A DNA stretch of 64,000 nt from Amaranthus tricolor (taxonomy: Eukaryota; Streptophyta; Magnoliopsida; Caryophyllales; Amaranthaceae): contig NC_080059.1 of assembly GCF_026212465.1 (NCBI RefSeq), positions 18,051,450 through 18,115,449 of the forward strand. Reading direction: 5' to 3'. Numbering within the stretch: position 1 is the stretch's first letter; each line of letters begins with the position of its first letter. Position numbers and translations under genes: made by a program. The notes below the pieces were generated by a model. It was not told the origin of the DNA and ran no database searches. It saw only the letters and a program-made list of their open reading frames with translations. Below, piece after piece: positions 10,690-21,480 of this stretch.

Positions 10690-11640
10690 GACTAGGTCTA
10701 GGGATCAATGAATTCTTTATTCAGGGTGTTCATATCATATCACTTCTAATAGGGATTGGATTACTACATATGAGAGTGTTCATGATGGTATTGTGCTTAT
10801 GGGGAATTATGCTTCTTGTAAGGTTTTGGGCATTGGTTCCGTTAGAGTAAAGATGTTTGATGGTATTGTGCGTACTTGGACTAATGTTAGACATGTTTTA
10901 AACATGAAAAAGAATTGATATATTTGGGTGATCTTGATAGTAATGGTTGTAGGTGCATTCTTGAGAGGGGTATATTTAGAGTTAATTTGGGTTCTCAAGT
11001 GGTCATGAAGGGCAGAAAGTGGGGTCACTATATGAGCTTACCGATAGTACTATTGAAGGTTTCACATGTGTTACTTTCTCAATAAAGGAGACAAATTATA
11101 CCCAGTTGTGGCACTTGAGATTGGGACATATGAGTAATAGAGTTTTATTAGAGTTGCCAAAAAAAGGACTTCTTGGGAATCAAGGTTTCTATAGAGTTTT
11201 GTGAGCATCGCGTTCTTAGAAAACAAAGAAGGATTGGCTTCAAGAAAACCACACATAGGACCAAGTCTACACTTGATTATGTTCACGCGGATTTATAGAG
11301 TCTATCAAGTGAGTCATCTATAGGGGGGTCTAGGTATTTGCTCACTATCATAGATGATTAATCTAGGAAGGTGTGGGTATTCTTCTTAAAGAGTAAGGAT
11401 GAGGTCTTTGGGGAGTTCAAGGATTGGAAGACTATAATAGAAAAGAAAACGGGGAAGCAAGGGAAGAGGCTGAGGACAAATAATGGGCTGGAATTTGTGA
11501 AGGATGAATTTACAAATATTTGCAAGAAGCTTGAAATTTTTTGTCATAGAACTTGTGCCAAGAGACCTCAAAAAAATGGGGTGGCAGAGAGAACGAATAG
11601 GACCTTTTTAGAAAAGTCGGTGTATGCTTTTCCATGCTAA
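10690..11640 (+). pseudogene. Copia protease, GAG-pre-integrase and integrase, inactivated
   Basis: The protease box near 10712 reads ILYSGCSYHITSNRDWITTY where active copia proteases have LDSGCSYH, so the catalytic Asp is Tyr; the frame stops after LNMKKN. The GAG-pre-integrase block is LWHLRLGHMSNRVLLELPKK at about 11107. The integrase core begins IIDD with a stop directly after it (normally DDYSR), followed by KVWVFFLKSKDEVFGEF at 11368. RLRTNNGLEF replaces the usual RTDNGLEF, so a catalytic Asp is Asn, and QKNGVAERTNRT follows. Later capsid/integrase spacer sequence to 11940 is out of frame. Both enzymes are clearly dead. Confidence 0.88.
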
Positions 11641-11942
11641 GTAATGTAAGGGGTATTGGACCAAAGTGTTCAAGATGGCGTCATTCTTTGCAAATAGATA
11701 ACCTAACACCGCTCTTGGGTTAAAAACAACCAAGGAAATGTGGTTGGGGTCACCGGTGGACTATTCCTGCATAAGCATCTTTGGATTGTCCTTCTTATGC
11801 TTATGTGAATGATGGAAAGTTAGAGCCACGTGCCAAGAAGTGTGTGTTCTTGGGGTACATGGATGAGATCAAGGGGTTTAGATTATGAAATCTTAGCACA
11901 TCAAGAATCATCACTAGCTAAGATGCTACTTTTAATGAGTCT

Positions 11943-13872
11943 GTGTTTCTTCAAGTTGAGAGCTCAAAGAAAATGACAAAGAAAAGAGTGGAGAATGAAA
12001 ATGGGGAAGAAACTCATAAGGAGGTAGAAAATGATATTCTTGATGATAGTGAACATATGAAGACACCTCAAGAAGGTGGAGATGTTCCTTCCACTTCCTC
12101 CTCTAAGAAGGTCATAGGAAGGAAATATCGCCTACAGCATTGCATAAAGAAGACCAAAGAGGCAAGTGAAGACACCTTTGAGGTTGGGATATGAAGATGA
12201 TGATGTATGTTGGGTTAGAAAGAAAGTGAAACGACCGGTGGAGATTCCTATGAAACTTGATTTTAAGGCAATGGTCGCTTATGCTTTTTCGGTGGCAAGT
12301 GATATTATAAACTTAGAGCCATCTTCATATTTGGATGCCATGGAGTGTAAAGATTCCGGGAAATGGCTAGGGGTGATGGAAGAAGAAATTCAATTTCTTA
12401 TTAAGAATCAAATATGGGAACTTGTAGAGATACCAAAGGGAAAAAGGATTGTTGATTGCAAGTGGATCTACAAGTACAAAGACGGGATACCGATTGTTGA
12501 GGAAGCAAGATGCAAAGCAAGACTTGTTTCTTGTGGGTTTAGCCAAGTTTCGAGTATTAACTACGATGAAATCTTCTCTTCGGTGGTAATACACACTTCT
12601 ATTCGTACTCTTTTGGCTCTTGTAACATTGAATGATTATGAGTTAGAACAACTGAATGTTAAAACAACATTCTTGCATGGTGAGTTAAAGGAAGAGATAT
12701 ACATGAGGCAACCAAATGTTTATGTTGTTGAGGGGAAAGAGGATCATGTATGTTTGTTAAAGAAATCTTTGTATGGTTTAACAGTCCCCTAGGGAATGGT
12801 ACAAACGATTTAATAAGTGTATATTTGAGAATGGGTTTTCAAGAAGTGAATATGATAGTTGTGTTTACATGAGAGAAGTTAGTAGTTGTTTTTTGTTGTA
12901 TCTTTTGCTATATGTAGATGGTATACTTGTGATCGCGAAAGACATGTTTGAGGTGAAGTTAGTGAAGGATACGTTAAAGGATGAATTTGAGATGAAAGAC
13001 TTAGGGTAATAAATAAGATTCTCGACATGGAAATCTCTAGAGATCGTGGAAAAGGAATATAGTACTTGTTGCAAGGAAAGTACATTGAGAGGGTCTTGGA
13101 GAGATTTCATACGAATAGTGCTAAGCCCGTTTCTACACCTTTAGCATTGCAAATAAGGTTGTAAAAGGAAGATTGTCCAAGATCTAAAGAGAACAATAAG
13201 TTTATGATATTGGTTCCATAGTTAAATATGGTGGTGAGTATTATGTATGCTATGGTTTGCACGAAACCGGACATTACTCAAGGCGTTAGTGTGGTTGGTA
13301 GAAATATGAAAAATTTGGGGAAGGCTCATTGGTTTGCGGTCAAGTGGATCTTTAGGTATTTGCGCGGTACATCAAATGATTGTATTGAATATAAAAAAAA
13401 TAATGATGGCTTGCAAGGTTTTGTAGATTCTGATTTTGGTGTAGATCTTGATCAAACAAAGTCAACTTCGGGATATGTGCTCTGTCTTGGAGGGTCTGCT
13501 ATAAGTTGGAGGTCTAGTTTGGAAGGGGTAATAGCATAATCTACTACCGAGGTGGAATACATGGTAGTAACGGAAGGCTTTAAGGAGGCTCAATGGCTAG
13601 GAGGTTTTGTTGGGGAACTTAAGATGGAAAAATGTGTATGTACTGTTTCTTGTGATAGCCAAAGTATAATTTATTTATCTATGCATTAATATTGTTACTA
13701 TAAAGGAACAAAATGCATTGAGATAAAGTTTCATTAGATAAAAGATACCATTGAGAAAGGAAAGGTGCTCTTGTATAAAGTTCATAGCGATGATAATTTG
13801 GCGGAAATGTTGACTACGCCTTTGCCCACTTCTAAGTTTGAGCATTGCTCAAGCTTGATTGGTTGTTTTTGA
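11943..13872 (+). pseudogene. Copia reverse transcriptase and RNase H, inactivated
   Basis: An acidic linker (11943-12194) leads to an RVT_2 block in a 208-residue frame at 12166-12792. It contains KWLGVMEEEIQFLIKNQIWE, CKWIYKYKDG, ARLVSCGFSQV, LLALVTLNDYELEQLNVKT and FLHGELKEEIYMRQP, ending at KKSLYGL before a stop. The active site near 12910 reads LYVDGILVIAK, where YVDD is expected, so the second Asp is Gly. RNase H follows at 13228-13539 (CTKPDITQGVSVVGRNM, GFVDSDFGVDLDQTKSTSGY), then a stop and EVEYMVVTEGFKEAQWL. The tail LAEMLTTPLPTSKFEHC is the usual copia C-terminus. Several frame breaks make it non-functional. Confidence 0.9.
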
Positions 13873-14019
13873 GTTGTGAATGGCCTATCTCCCCTTTGAC
13901 GAAGATGCTCCTCTTATGAGGTGATTTCATCTTGTGGTGAGATGAATGATGTTGATATGTTTTTTATGGATATTCAGTGCTTGTTGTTTGTTGACGAAGA
14001 TTAGGTTTATGTTCGTCAC

Positions 14020-14029
14020 GGTGGAGAAT
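14020..14029 (+). other. Polypurine tract of copia element
   Basis: GGTGGAGAAT lies immediately before the TGTTATGTTTGG start of the 3' LTR, the position of the plus-strand primer. Confidence 0.75.
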
Positions 14030-15058
14030 TGTTATGTTTGGTAGCTTAATAATCCCAAGTGTGAATATGTAAGTTGATAATGAGGTTTGGATGTTTGAGG
14101 TTTTAAATGGACGTTATGATGACTGTTGCAAAGTTGTGAAACATGTCTGCGAAGCACCTGATACTCGCTCGACCTTGTGGTCGACTTGGTCGAGCCAGAG
14201 CTCGGAAGCTTCTGATCATATTCTATATCTCGCTCGACCTTCACTCAACCACATTAAAATTGCTCAACCCGGTCGAGCAAATGCTCGGCATATTCTGTTT
14301 AAATGCGACAAGTTTAAATTAGTTCGTGGGCATTCTATTATCTCCGCTTTTGGTTCCAAAGTCTATATACGACACTTATCTCTTCTACATAAATGTAAGA
14401 TCATTTAATCATATAGCAATTGGGAATTGAGTTGAGTGTCATATTCAAATACTTACAACTCGTTTGGTAGGTGGTATTAAATGGTGGTAATGGGAATGAT
14501 TTATAGTGTAAAATTTCATCAAGAGTTCTATATCATTTCCATGGTAATGAAACTTTGATCATTAAAAAGTTTTGTTGTTTACAAATTTTCATTACCACTT
14601 AATATAAGTTCTCCCAATAGTACTGCATTGGAATGAATTTTATAAAGAAAATGAGATGATTAAAGTTGGACAAGCATGACAATCAAGGTAGCCAAAGATA
14701 TTTTTCAACCAAAATTACACTAGTTTTTCATTTTCATTACCACTGTTTATTACCACCTACCAAATGGGTTGTTAGGGTTTTAGTAAGAGGTTTTTGGGGT
14801 TTTATCTTCTTCTCTTATCTTAAACATTCTAAGGGTGTTTCTTCTCGTAGAGTGGATTATAATTTGTAATTAAATACTCTAAAGCAATAATATTCATTTA
14901 ATTGTTACAAGTGGAGTATTATAGTATTTTTTTTTCATTACCAATGATATTAGGATTTTTTTTCCACCTCTCAAATCTTGTGTTATTTTCTTTGTTTGGA
15001 TTTTTGTTTTTAGACTATGTTGTATTCTTTAATTGATTATTTGTATCAAACTTTAACA
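14030..15058 (+). repeat. 3' LTR of copia element, interrupted by a MITE
   Basis: Starts TGTTATGTTTGGTAGC and ends CTTTAACA. It aligns with the 5' LTR on both sides of a 316-bp insertion at 14456-14771. It retains one degenerate dyad, GCTCAACCCGGTCGAGC, at 14262. Confidence 0.88.
14456..14771. mobile_element. Tourist-like (PIF/Harbinger) MITE
   Basis: 316 bp with TIRs CAACTCGTTTGGTAGGTGGT and, inverted, CAACCCATTTGGTAGGTGGT. TTA flanks both ends (14453-14455, 14772-14774), and the 5' LTR shows the empty site as ATACTTAGGG with a single TTA. A 3-bp TTA duplication defines PIF/Harbinger insertion. Confidence 0.9.
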
Positions 15059-16100
15059 TAATCTGATTTAATCAACTTCAAAATAAATTTTAAATTATAT
15101 AAAAATTTTTGAGACAAAAAAATCTAATTTTAAATTGACTTGAAACATGGGAATTAAAATGGAGCTGATAATCAACCCCTAGTCAAAAACATTTTGCTGT
15201 AGATTAGTTGGCAAAATTGCTTTTAATTGGGCAACACCGATCATTCGAGAATTTTTTGGTTCTCCACACAATTTTTGTATTTGTTCTTTCAGGTCTTCTA
15301 GCATTCTTTTTTTCCAGGATTTTTTTGTCAGCCATTGTTTTAGTTTTTATCTTCTCCTGAGCCTGACTCCTACTACAATTATTATTTTTCAAATAAGTTT
15401 CCGAGTATTTTATTCAAAAATATTTTTTGTTGCAAATTAACTGATATGACAGTTCAAAATTCTATTCCTCATTAGTTATAACTTCTCTGGTTTTCTAAAA
15501 ATAGAAAATTTTTATGAAGAAACTCAATCAAACAAATATCACCAATTGTGATTAATTTGAAACGGAATTTCCAAATAAAAAAAATGGATTTAAGAAAATA
15601 AAACAGAAAAAATTCATTGTTTTTCTACTCAAATGAAGAGCTTCTTTGCATTGAATTCGCTTCAACTGTATGCTCAATTGCTCGGACCCTTGTGTCTAAT
15701 CATGAGCAATTTTCCTAAAACATAAACTAATTCATTTTATACATTTTGATGCTAATATTTTTACGGTTAATACAATTCTTTAATTATTTGTAAAGGTAAG
15801 GGTCCATTTCAAAAGAAAATTCAGCCAATTAATCTTTATGGGTCTGTGTCTAAATATGTATCCATGTCGGAGGTTTAACATTCATTGTAAATCCCAATGA
15901 ATGTAATACAATTACGCTTCTATTCGATTCTAATTTTAGAGACTCACATAAAATAGGCCTAATTCAGCATTTATCATATATAATATGCTTAATTGTTGCT
16001 CATACTCTTCACCCTACACAAGTATTCTATATCAACTAATTAAAAAGCCAACTATTATATTAAAGATTAGAATTACTATTACTACATAATAAATTAATCA
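15059..16100. other. No gene seen
   Basis: AT-rich sequence between the copia element and the ATL gene. Includes the likely 3' flank of the ATL gene at its right end; no coding similarity seen. Confidence 0.5.
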
Positions 16101-16195
16101 ATTAAACACCTCTACAACTAAAAATGAGATCAAAAAATCTACCTAAAAATAGTAAGTGAAAAAAATGTAGGAAATGAAGAATGATTATGAATTTA

Positions 16196-16582
16196 TCAAC
16201 ATGGGTTTTGGGCAGAGGCTTCGAAGAATTGGGGGCCAAGTTTAGTACGACAAACAGGGCAAACGGGTTGTTTAGAAAGCCAAGTATCAGCACATTGAAG
16301 ATGAAAGCCGTGATTACAACCCGACATCATACGAGCCAATTCATCATCTTCAATATCATCTAAACAAACAGCACATTCATTCCCATGAATTAGCTGATTT
16401 CCCATTACTTTTGGAAGTTTCTCCAGTTCCGTCGCCGAAATCCCTTTTTTTACCGACCCTTTTATCGGCGTTTCTGGTGGCGCTTGACATGCGGCGTACC
16501 ATAGCAAGCAAATATATATTATGAACACGAAGCTCATACCGGCGCATGGTAGAAACAGTGCCAAGAAAATGGACAACAACAT
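16196..16582 (-). CDS. ATL23: RING-H2 finger E3 ubiquitin ligase, ATL23-like
   Basis: Intact 128-residue intronless frame and the only convincing host gene here. Residues 1-33 (MLLSIFLALFLPCAGMSFVF onwards) form a hydrophobic membrane segment. The GLD-like stretch KGISATELEKLPKV follows at about 47-60. Then comes a complete RING-H2 at about 70-112: CAVC, 15 residues, C, N, H, GF, H, LQ, C, ADTW...V, CPVC. The short length, the conserved start and the NPC ending resemble Arabidopsis ATL23 from memory. ATL proteins are membrane-anchored E3 ligases that pass ubiquitin from an E2 to substrates, often in stress responses. The ATG at 16580-16582 is the first in frame, in the context GTAGCCATGTTG. 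It is flanked by transposons on both sides but has no defects. Confidence 0.9.
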   Translation of the reverse strand: MLLSIFLALFLPCAGMSFVFIIYICLLWYAACQAPPETPIKGSVKKGISATELEKLPKVMGNQLIHGNECAVCLDDIEDDELARMMSGCNHGFHLQCADTWLSKQPVCPVCRTKLGPQFFEASAQNPC

Positions 16583-16757
16583 GGCTACTTTTTGAAAAAC
16601 AATTTATGTGTTTTTTTTGTACTTTTTTTTGGGGTTTTTTTTATTGATTTAGGGTGTTTTGTTAGGAAAGGAGAGAGTAAAAGAGGGAAGAATTATGGTG
16701 TTTTGCACACCACATGAGATGGTGAGGTTTTAACTTGTGAAGGAAGAGGAGTGTGTT

Positions 16758-16765
16758 ATTTATAT
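16758..16765 (-). promoter_or_regulatory. TATA box of the ATL23-like gene
   Basis: TATAAATA on the minus strand, about 180 bp upstream of the ATG, followed by a CT-rich stretch (CTCCTCTTCCTTCAC) and an A/C-rich leader. This fits a plant core promoter with a leader of about 150 bases; the transcription start is inferred. Confidence 0.6.
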
Positions 16766-16799
16766 GAGCAACAATAAAATGGACTAATAAAGAATTGAA

Positions 16800-18520
16800 A
16801 ATGAAAATGAAAGCAAGAGAAAAATAGGGAGTGTTTGGGTGGTGAGAAGTGTGGAATGGGAAAAGGGTTGTTGTACTTGGGGGTTTTTAATAATTAGATG
16901 TTTGTATTTTTTTTAATATTTAATTTAATAAATGGGGTGTTGTAAAATTCATATAGTTGAATCAGTAGGTTGTTTCTTTATCAATTAAAGTCAGATATTT
17001 TTTTAAAATTTGGTACTTAAATTTTGGGTACTCTGAATACTGTTTGGTGTCCCCACCAGATAAGAACAAATAGTTCCTTTAAAATCGTTAAAAATTCAAT
17101 TAGTTAACCCGATAAAAATACTAAATAAAAACCAAAAAATAAGTTGATTTCCCAAATAGAAAAACAAATGTCCTATGATCATATTTACGGCCAACAATAA
17201 CAAAATTTTTAAGAATTGTAACCTTTTAATTAAAAGCTTGTGCCATCTATTGCGTGAGATCTATATCAGATCGAGTTTCTCAGTCATTTTTTTGCAAATT
17301 TGATCAGATTGAAAAATAATTATTAATCGATAGCAATATTAAAATCTTAATTTTTTTTTTAAAAAAAGGGAAAATTCAATTAGCTTTTCAAATCAAATTA
17401 AAAACTCCTGGTTTTGCACGAGATCGTCTCAGTATGAGACAAATAGTCCAATCAGCCTAAAAACAGTTTTCCTCAATATGCTCTCAAAATTATATCTATT
17501 TAAAGTCATAATTAATACATTTAATATCAAAATTGATTTTTCAATTTATCATTTAAGATCCAAATTGATCATTTTAAGATCAAAATTGAAAATTTTCTAC
17601 CACAAAGCATCTATGAACTCTTGATTATTTCCAAAAAGCATTTATTTAATGAATCATTTTAAGGTCGGAATTGATCAATTTTAGATCAAAATTGAAAATT
17701 TTTATAACAAAACTGCCATGAACTTTTGATCATTTTCAAGAGCATTCATCGAATCATTGGGCAAACATACCTCGAGATTGACACTTCTTCCGCCTTCACA
17801 TCAAGGGTAAGCAAATACTATACCTACAACTTTATTTCTAAATTCATTATGAACAGAATTTGTTGAGGAAAGAACAATATCACTATTATTGATCGATAAA
17901 TGAAAGATTACAAGTACTCTTATGTTCCATTATAACAAAAATCTTGCATTGATTAAGAGTACATATATATTGTGCAATGTTTTAATACTATTATTTGATA
18001 GTGCTATTGACCATTTATTTGTTGTTCTGAAATTTTAAAAACTGAATCATATTTAGGTAGAATTTAATCAATTTAATGTCAAAATTGATCATTAATATGT
18101 CAAAATTAATTTTTTTTTTAATTTTAATTGATCTGTTTAAAATTTACTTTAAGTTAAAATTAATATCTTTAAGGTCAAAATAGATAAATGCCCAATTAAG
18201 TGAAAAAATAAGGGAAAGAACGTGAGATTGTTACATGCACAATTTGGACTGGCCCGAATTGACGATCTCAGAAGGAAACCGTCCCCGGCGAAGTTTTTGC
18301 GAATTAAAAATCAGCAATTATATCACAAAGATGAATATGGATCTACAAGTGTAGTAGTGGAGTGGAAGGTGGAACGACACATTTTCTTGATTGCAAAGAA
18401 AGTAAAAGAATAATTTAAAGTTTTTATTTATATTCTTTTTCTTACTTGGGAGTTTTGCTTGGAAGTGTCATCTCACAATGGAAGATGCACCCTACCTATC
18501 TCAGGACTATAGAGCTAATG
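16800..18520. other. No gene; degenerate GTCAAAATTGATC-type repeats
   Basis: Non-coding. Between about 17520 and 17705, and again at 18060-18185, short degenerate units such as TTTAAGATCAAAATTGA and AAGGTCAAAATTGATC recur in both orientations, resembling subterminal repeats of a decayed DNA transposon. CGAGATCGTCTCAGTATGAGAC at 17410 is a possible relic TIR. Confidence 0.45.
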
Positions 18521-18540
18521 TTTTACTTCCTCTGTTTTAT

Positions 18541-18807
18541 AATACTTGCTATCGAGTATGATATATTATGTGGAAAAATGTCATTATTAGTAACATATAT
18601 TATAAAACGAAAAAAGTATGATTTAATGTAATACTTGCTATTGAGTATGACATATTATGTGGGAAAATGTCATTATCAGTAGCAAGTATTATGAAACGAA
18701 GAAAGTATGATTTAATGTAATACTTGCTATTGAGTATGACATATTATGTGGAAAAATGTCATTATCAGTAGTAAGTATTATGAAACGAATAAAGTATGAT
18801 TTAATGA
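18541..18807. repeat. Three 89-bp tandem copies of a foldback unit
   Basis: Copies start at 18541, 18630 and 18719, each beginning AATACTTGCTAT(C/T)GAGTATG and ending near GTATGATTTAATG. Within each copy AATACTTGCTA pairs with a downstream inverted (T)AGCAAGTATTAT-like sequence. CCTCTGTTTTATAATACTTG just upstream looks like a Stowaway-like TIR, so this is probably a MITE with an amplified core. Confidence 0.8.
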
Positions 18808-19526
18808 CAAAAAAAATAGACAATTTTAAGGGGGAAATTTGTGTTCAGCGTGATGCGCGTTTGGAAGGAGAAATACTATTAAACTTGGCTGTTTGTGGGC
18901 CGTTTGCTTCACAAGTTTGGTGGTGGGTTTTGGAAATATAGTCATTTTTCATTCAATTTGATTTTTTAATTGATATTTTTTATGTTTCGATTGGAGGTAT
19001 ATAGAGAAAACTAATTCATTCTATAAGTGTCGAGAAATAAAAATCCGTTCATAAGGTGAACTGTAAATTTCTTTAACCACTAAATTAATCCATCATCTTC
19101 TATTCATTATTTGTTTTAAATTTTTAATCAATAGAAGAAACCTGAATGGTAGTAGTTCAGTACCAACCCTTATTCATCAAAATGTGGATACATTTTTTGT
19201 GATGTAGATTTGTACAAATGTGCATAAATTTATTTTGGACATAATTGGCCCCCTTTTATTGAATGTATTGGGAGAATTCAATGTATTAAAATATAAAAAT
19301 TCAAAATTAATTAATATAATCTGGCACAATCTTAATTGCAGAAAACACAAAATTTGAATATAAAATTTTAAAATTTGTATATGTTTATGCAAGTTATGAT
19401 TTGCAATCTCCTTGCACTTAAAACTTAAAAATTAGAATCTTTTCTAATACTTTATTGTTTAATTATTTAGTAAATAACCTTTAGTCAGCTGAATTATTCA
19501 CTTTTAACGGCATAATGAAATTATTG

Positions 19527-19581
<55 letters not shown>

Positions 19582-20939
19582 CATTAATTTATTAGAATTT
19601 ACAACTTAGGAGTAATATTTTTTTAAATGTCTTAAGAGTATTAATAAACTTTTGTACATCTCACTTCTTGTTTCCAAAGCCCAATTTAGAAGCATTTTTT
19701 AAGATAATGTTGATTTTGACAATATTCTTAACATGCTAGATTATACTTTTTTCGTTTTTTATTAGTTAGGCTTCACTTAAAAAACTCTCACATAAAAAGG
19801 TGAAGTGTAGCTATTAAAAAAAATAGAGGTAATATTTGTTAGAAATATGTTGATTTCTCCTTTTGTTATTTAAGATGCTTGAAATTGTTGCATTTTACTA
19901 TGAAATATGTATTCGGACTATGCTCTGGTTTATTAGTTAAAATATGAGACCAAATCATAATTTTAAGTAAACAATGTCGATTTGTTGTCGTAAGTTATGA
20001 TCTAACAATAAGTACCTAAAAATATAGTTATATTTATATTTCATTACAAAATTCAAAACTCATTTGACCGCGGGTTTTGCACGCTAAGAAAGAGGGCATG
20101 TAACGACAAAAAACCCTAAATAGCTTTGATTAACAGTCGTTTGTCAAATAAATTTGTTATTTTGTTCAGAGAGAATAATAATGTTTTTAAGCAATAGAAA
20201 GAAAAGTAAATAATTAGTCCAAGACATACTATTGATCTCCATTAAGAATCATAATGTTAAAATTAAAATATTATCTTAACATATCTTCTAAAAAGATATG
20301 GCTTTGTGATTTCATTGAACAATTTCTAGGTATTTAGAGTTTCGATTTTGATAACCCTAATATTTTAATTAATTTCTTTGGGTCAATAAGAGAAGGAGCT
20401 ACACCGTTCTTTTATTGCTTGAAGCTCTTTCGTTGATAGTTGATATTAGTAGTCTCACTTCTTCATATGATGATGTACTTTATTATTTCAATACAACAAA
20501 GAAATCACTTTATTGGGTTGGAAGCTACTCCTACTTTTGTTGGTGGTCTTTGATACCTTTTGCTTTTTCTAGGGGATTTCCATTGTTTTGCATTTGAAGG
20601 GTGGCTTGCTAAATGCGATCAAGTTGTACCAACTTAAACAGTAAAAAATTGACGCTTACGAATCCTAGATTCCCATTGGCTTCTACCCTAATACTCATAG
20701 CTCTCTCATTCATTTTTGACCTTGAAACCAACGTAAAAAGAACCCTAAAAATTTAGGGCGTAATAATTAATATATACTGATTTTATTTTGTATTGTTGAT
20801 ATTTTAACTATTTTATAAAATAATTACTAATAATAAATATTACTTGGTAATTTAGAAACAAATCAAACAGAAGATACAACATTTGATTTGTGGTAGTTAC
20901 TAGTTGGCACATTACAATATAATTTGCTTTTACAGGGAT
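18808..20939. other. No gene seen
   Basis: AT-rich intergenic sequence holding one (TA)n tract. Small open frames, for example at 20415-20597, have no recognisable similarity. Confidence 0.5.
19532..19580. repeat. (TA)n microsatellite
   Basis: About 48 bp of uninterrupted TA dinucleotide. Confidence 0.95.
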
Positions 20940-21276
20940 ATATTTAGCAACATTTAATTTAAATGTCGCAACTTCAAATTTCTAATAGTATATATAAACG
21001 ATTTAGGGACATTTATTAGACCCTTTAGCAGTATAATAAAAAATCGCACTAAAACTTTTTGCGACATAGGATCTAGTGACATTTCTCACAAATGCTACTA
21101 TAGACTATAATAACAATTACATATGCCACTAAAAGATCAAATAAAGTAACGCTAAATCACTTTATAGTGGAACTTAAAATAAAAATCGATAATACTTACA
21201 CTAAAAATATAAATCGTTAGGAATTTTTTTAATGCCACTAAATCTAATGTCGTAAAAACTTAAATTTGTTGTAGTG
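20940..21276. mobile_element. CACTA-like element terminus
   Basis: Ends at 21276 in TTTGTTGTAGTG, the complement of CACTACAACAAA, the usual plant CACTA terminal repeat. Inward lie repeats of GCGACAT, GTCACT/TGCCACTA and GATCTAGTGACATTTCTCAC, which read as CACTA subterminal repeats. The same sequence recurs at 24345-24517. The opposite end was not identified and no transposase is present. Confidence 0.6.
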
Positions 21277-21359
21277 GAAGTGTTACCCAATTCTAGTCAA
21301 GCTTGTTTTGTATTTTGCGTGTAACTTCTTTCATGTTATCTTGGCGCTACTCATTTCTC

Positions 21360-21480
21360 ATTTTGTAGGGCTCTTTTTACTTGGGGGTATAAATTGATTA
21401 TGCGTATTTTTTTTACCCTCTCTCGAGGGAATATGTGTATGATTTGTCCAAGACTTCTTTACTCCGAACTATGACTTTAT
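21360..21480 (+). mobile_element. SINE body fragment
   Basis: ACTTGGGGG(..)ATGCGTATT, CCCTCTCTCGAGGGAATATG and TATGATTTGTCCAAG follow the order of the body of the SINE at 7970-8190, in the opposite orientation. The tRNA-like head is not recognisable. Confidence 0.6.

Larger units (their letters stand above)
9073..15058 (+). mobile_element. Nearly full-length dead Ty1/copia retrotransposon
   Basis: Contains, in order, a 5' LTR, a methionine-tRNA-type primer site, gag with zinc knuckle, protease, GAG-pre-integrase, integrase, RVT_2 reverse transcriptase, RNase H, a polypurine tract and a 3' LTR. The integrase-before-RT order defines copia. Multiple stops and frameshifts break the polyprotein, and catalytic residues of protease, integrase and RT are replaced. 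The LTRs have diverged visibly and no clean 5-bp target duplication was found, so this is an old insertion. A MITE has since landed in the 3' LTR. Similarity to Tork-type copia is my impression. Confidence 0.92.

Noticed and set aside
16181..16363. Plus-strand open frame over the ATL gene
   Set aside because: Antisense shadow of the RING-H2 coding sequence.
20415..20597. 60-residue open frame with aromatic-rich sequence
   Set aside because: No recognised domain and no supporting promoter structure; probably chance.
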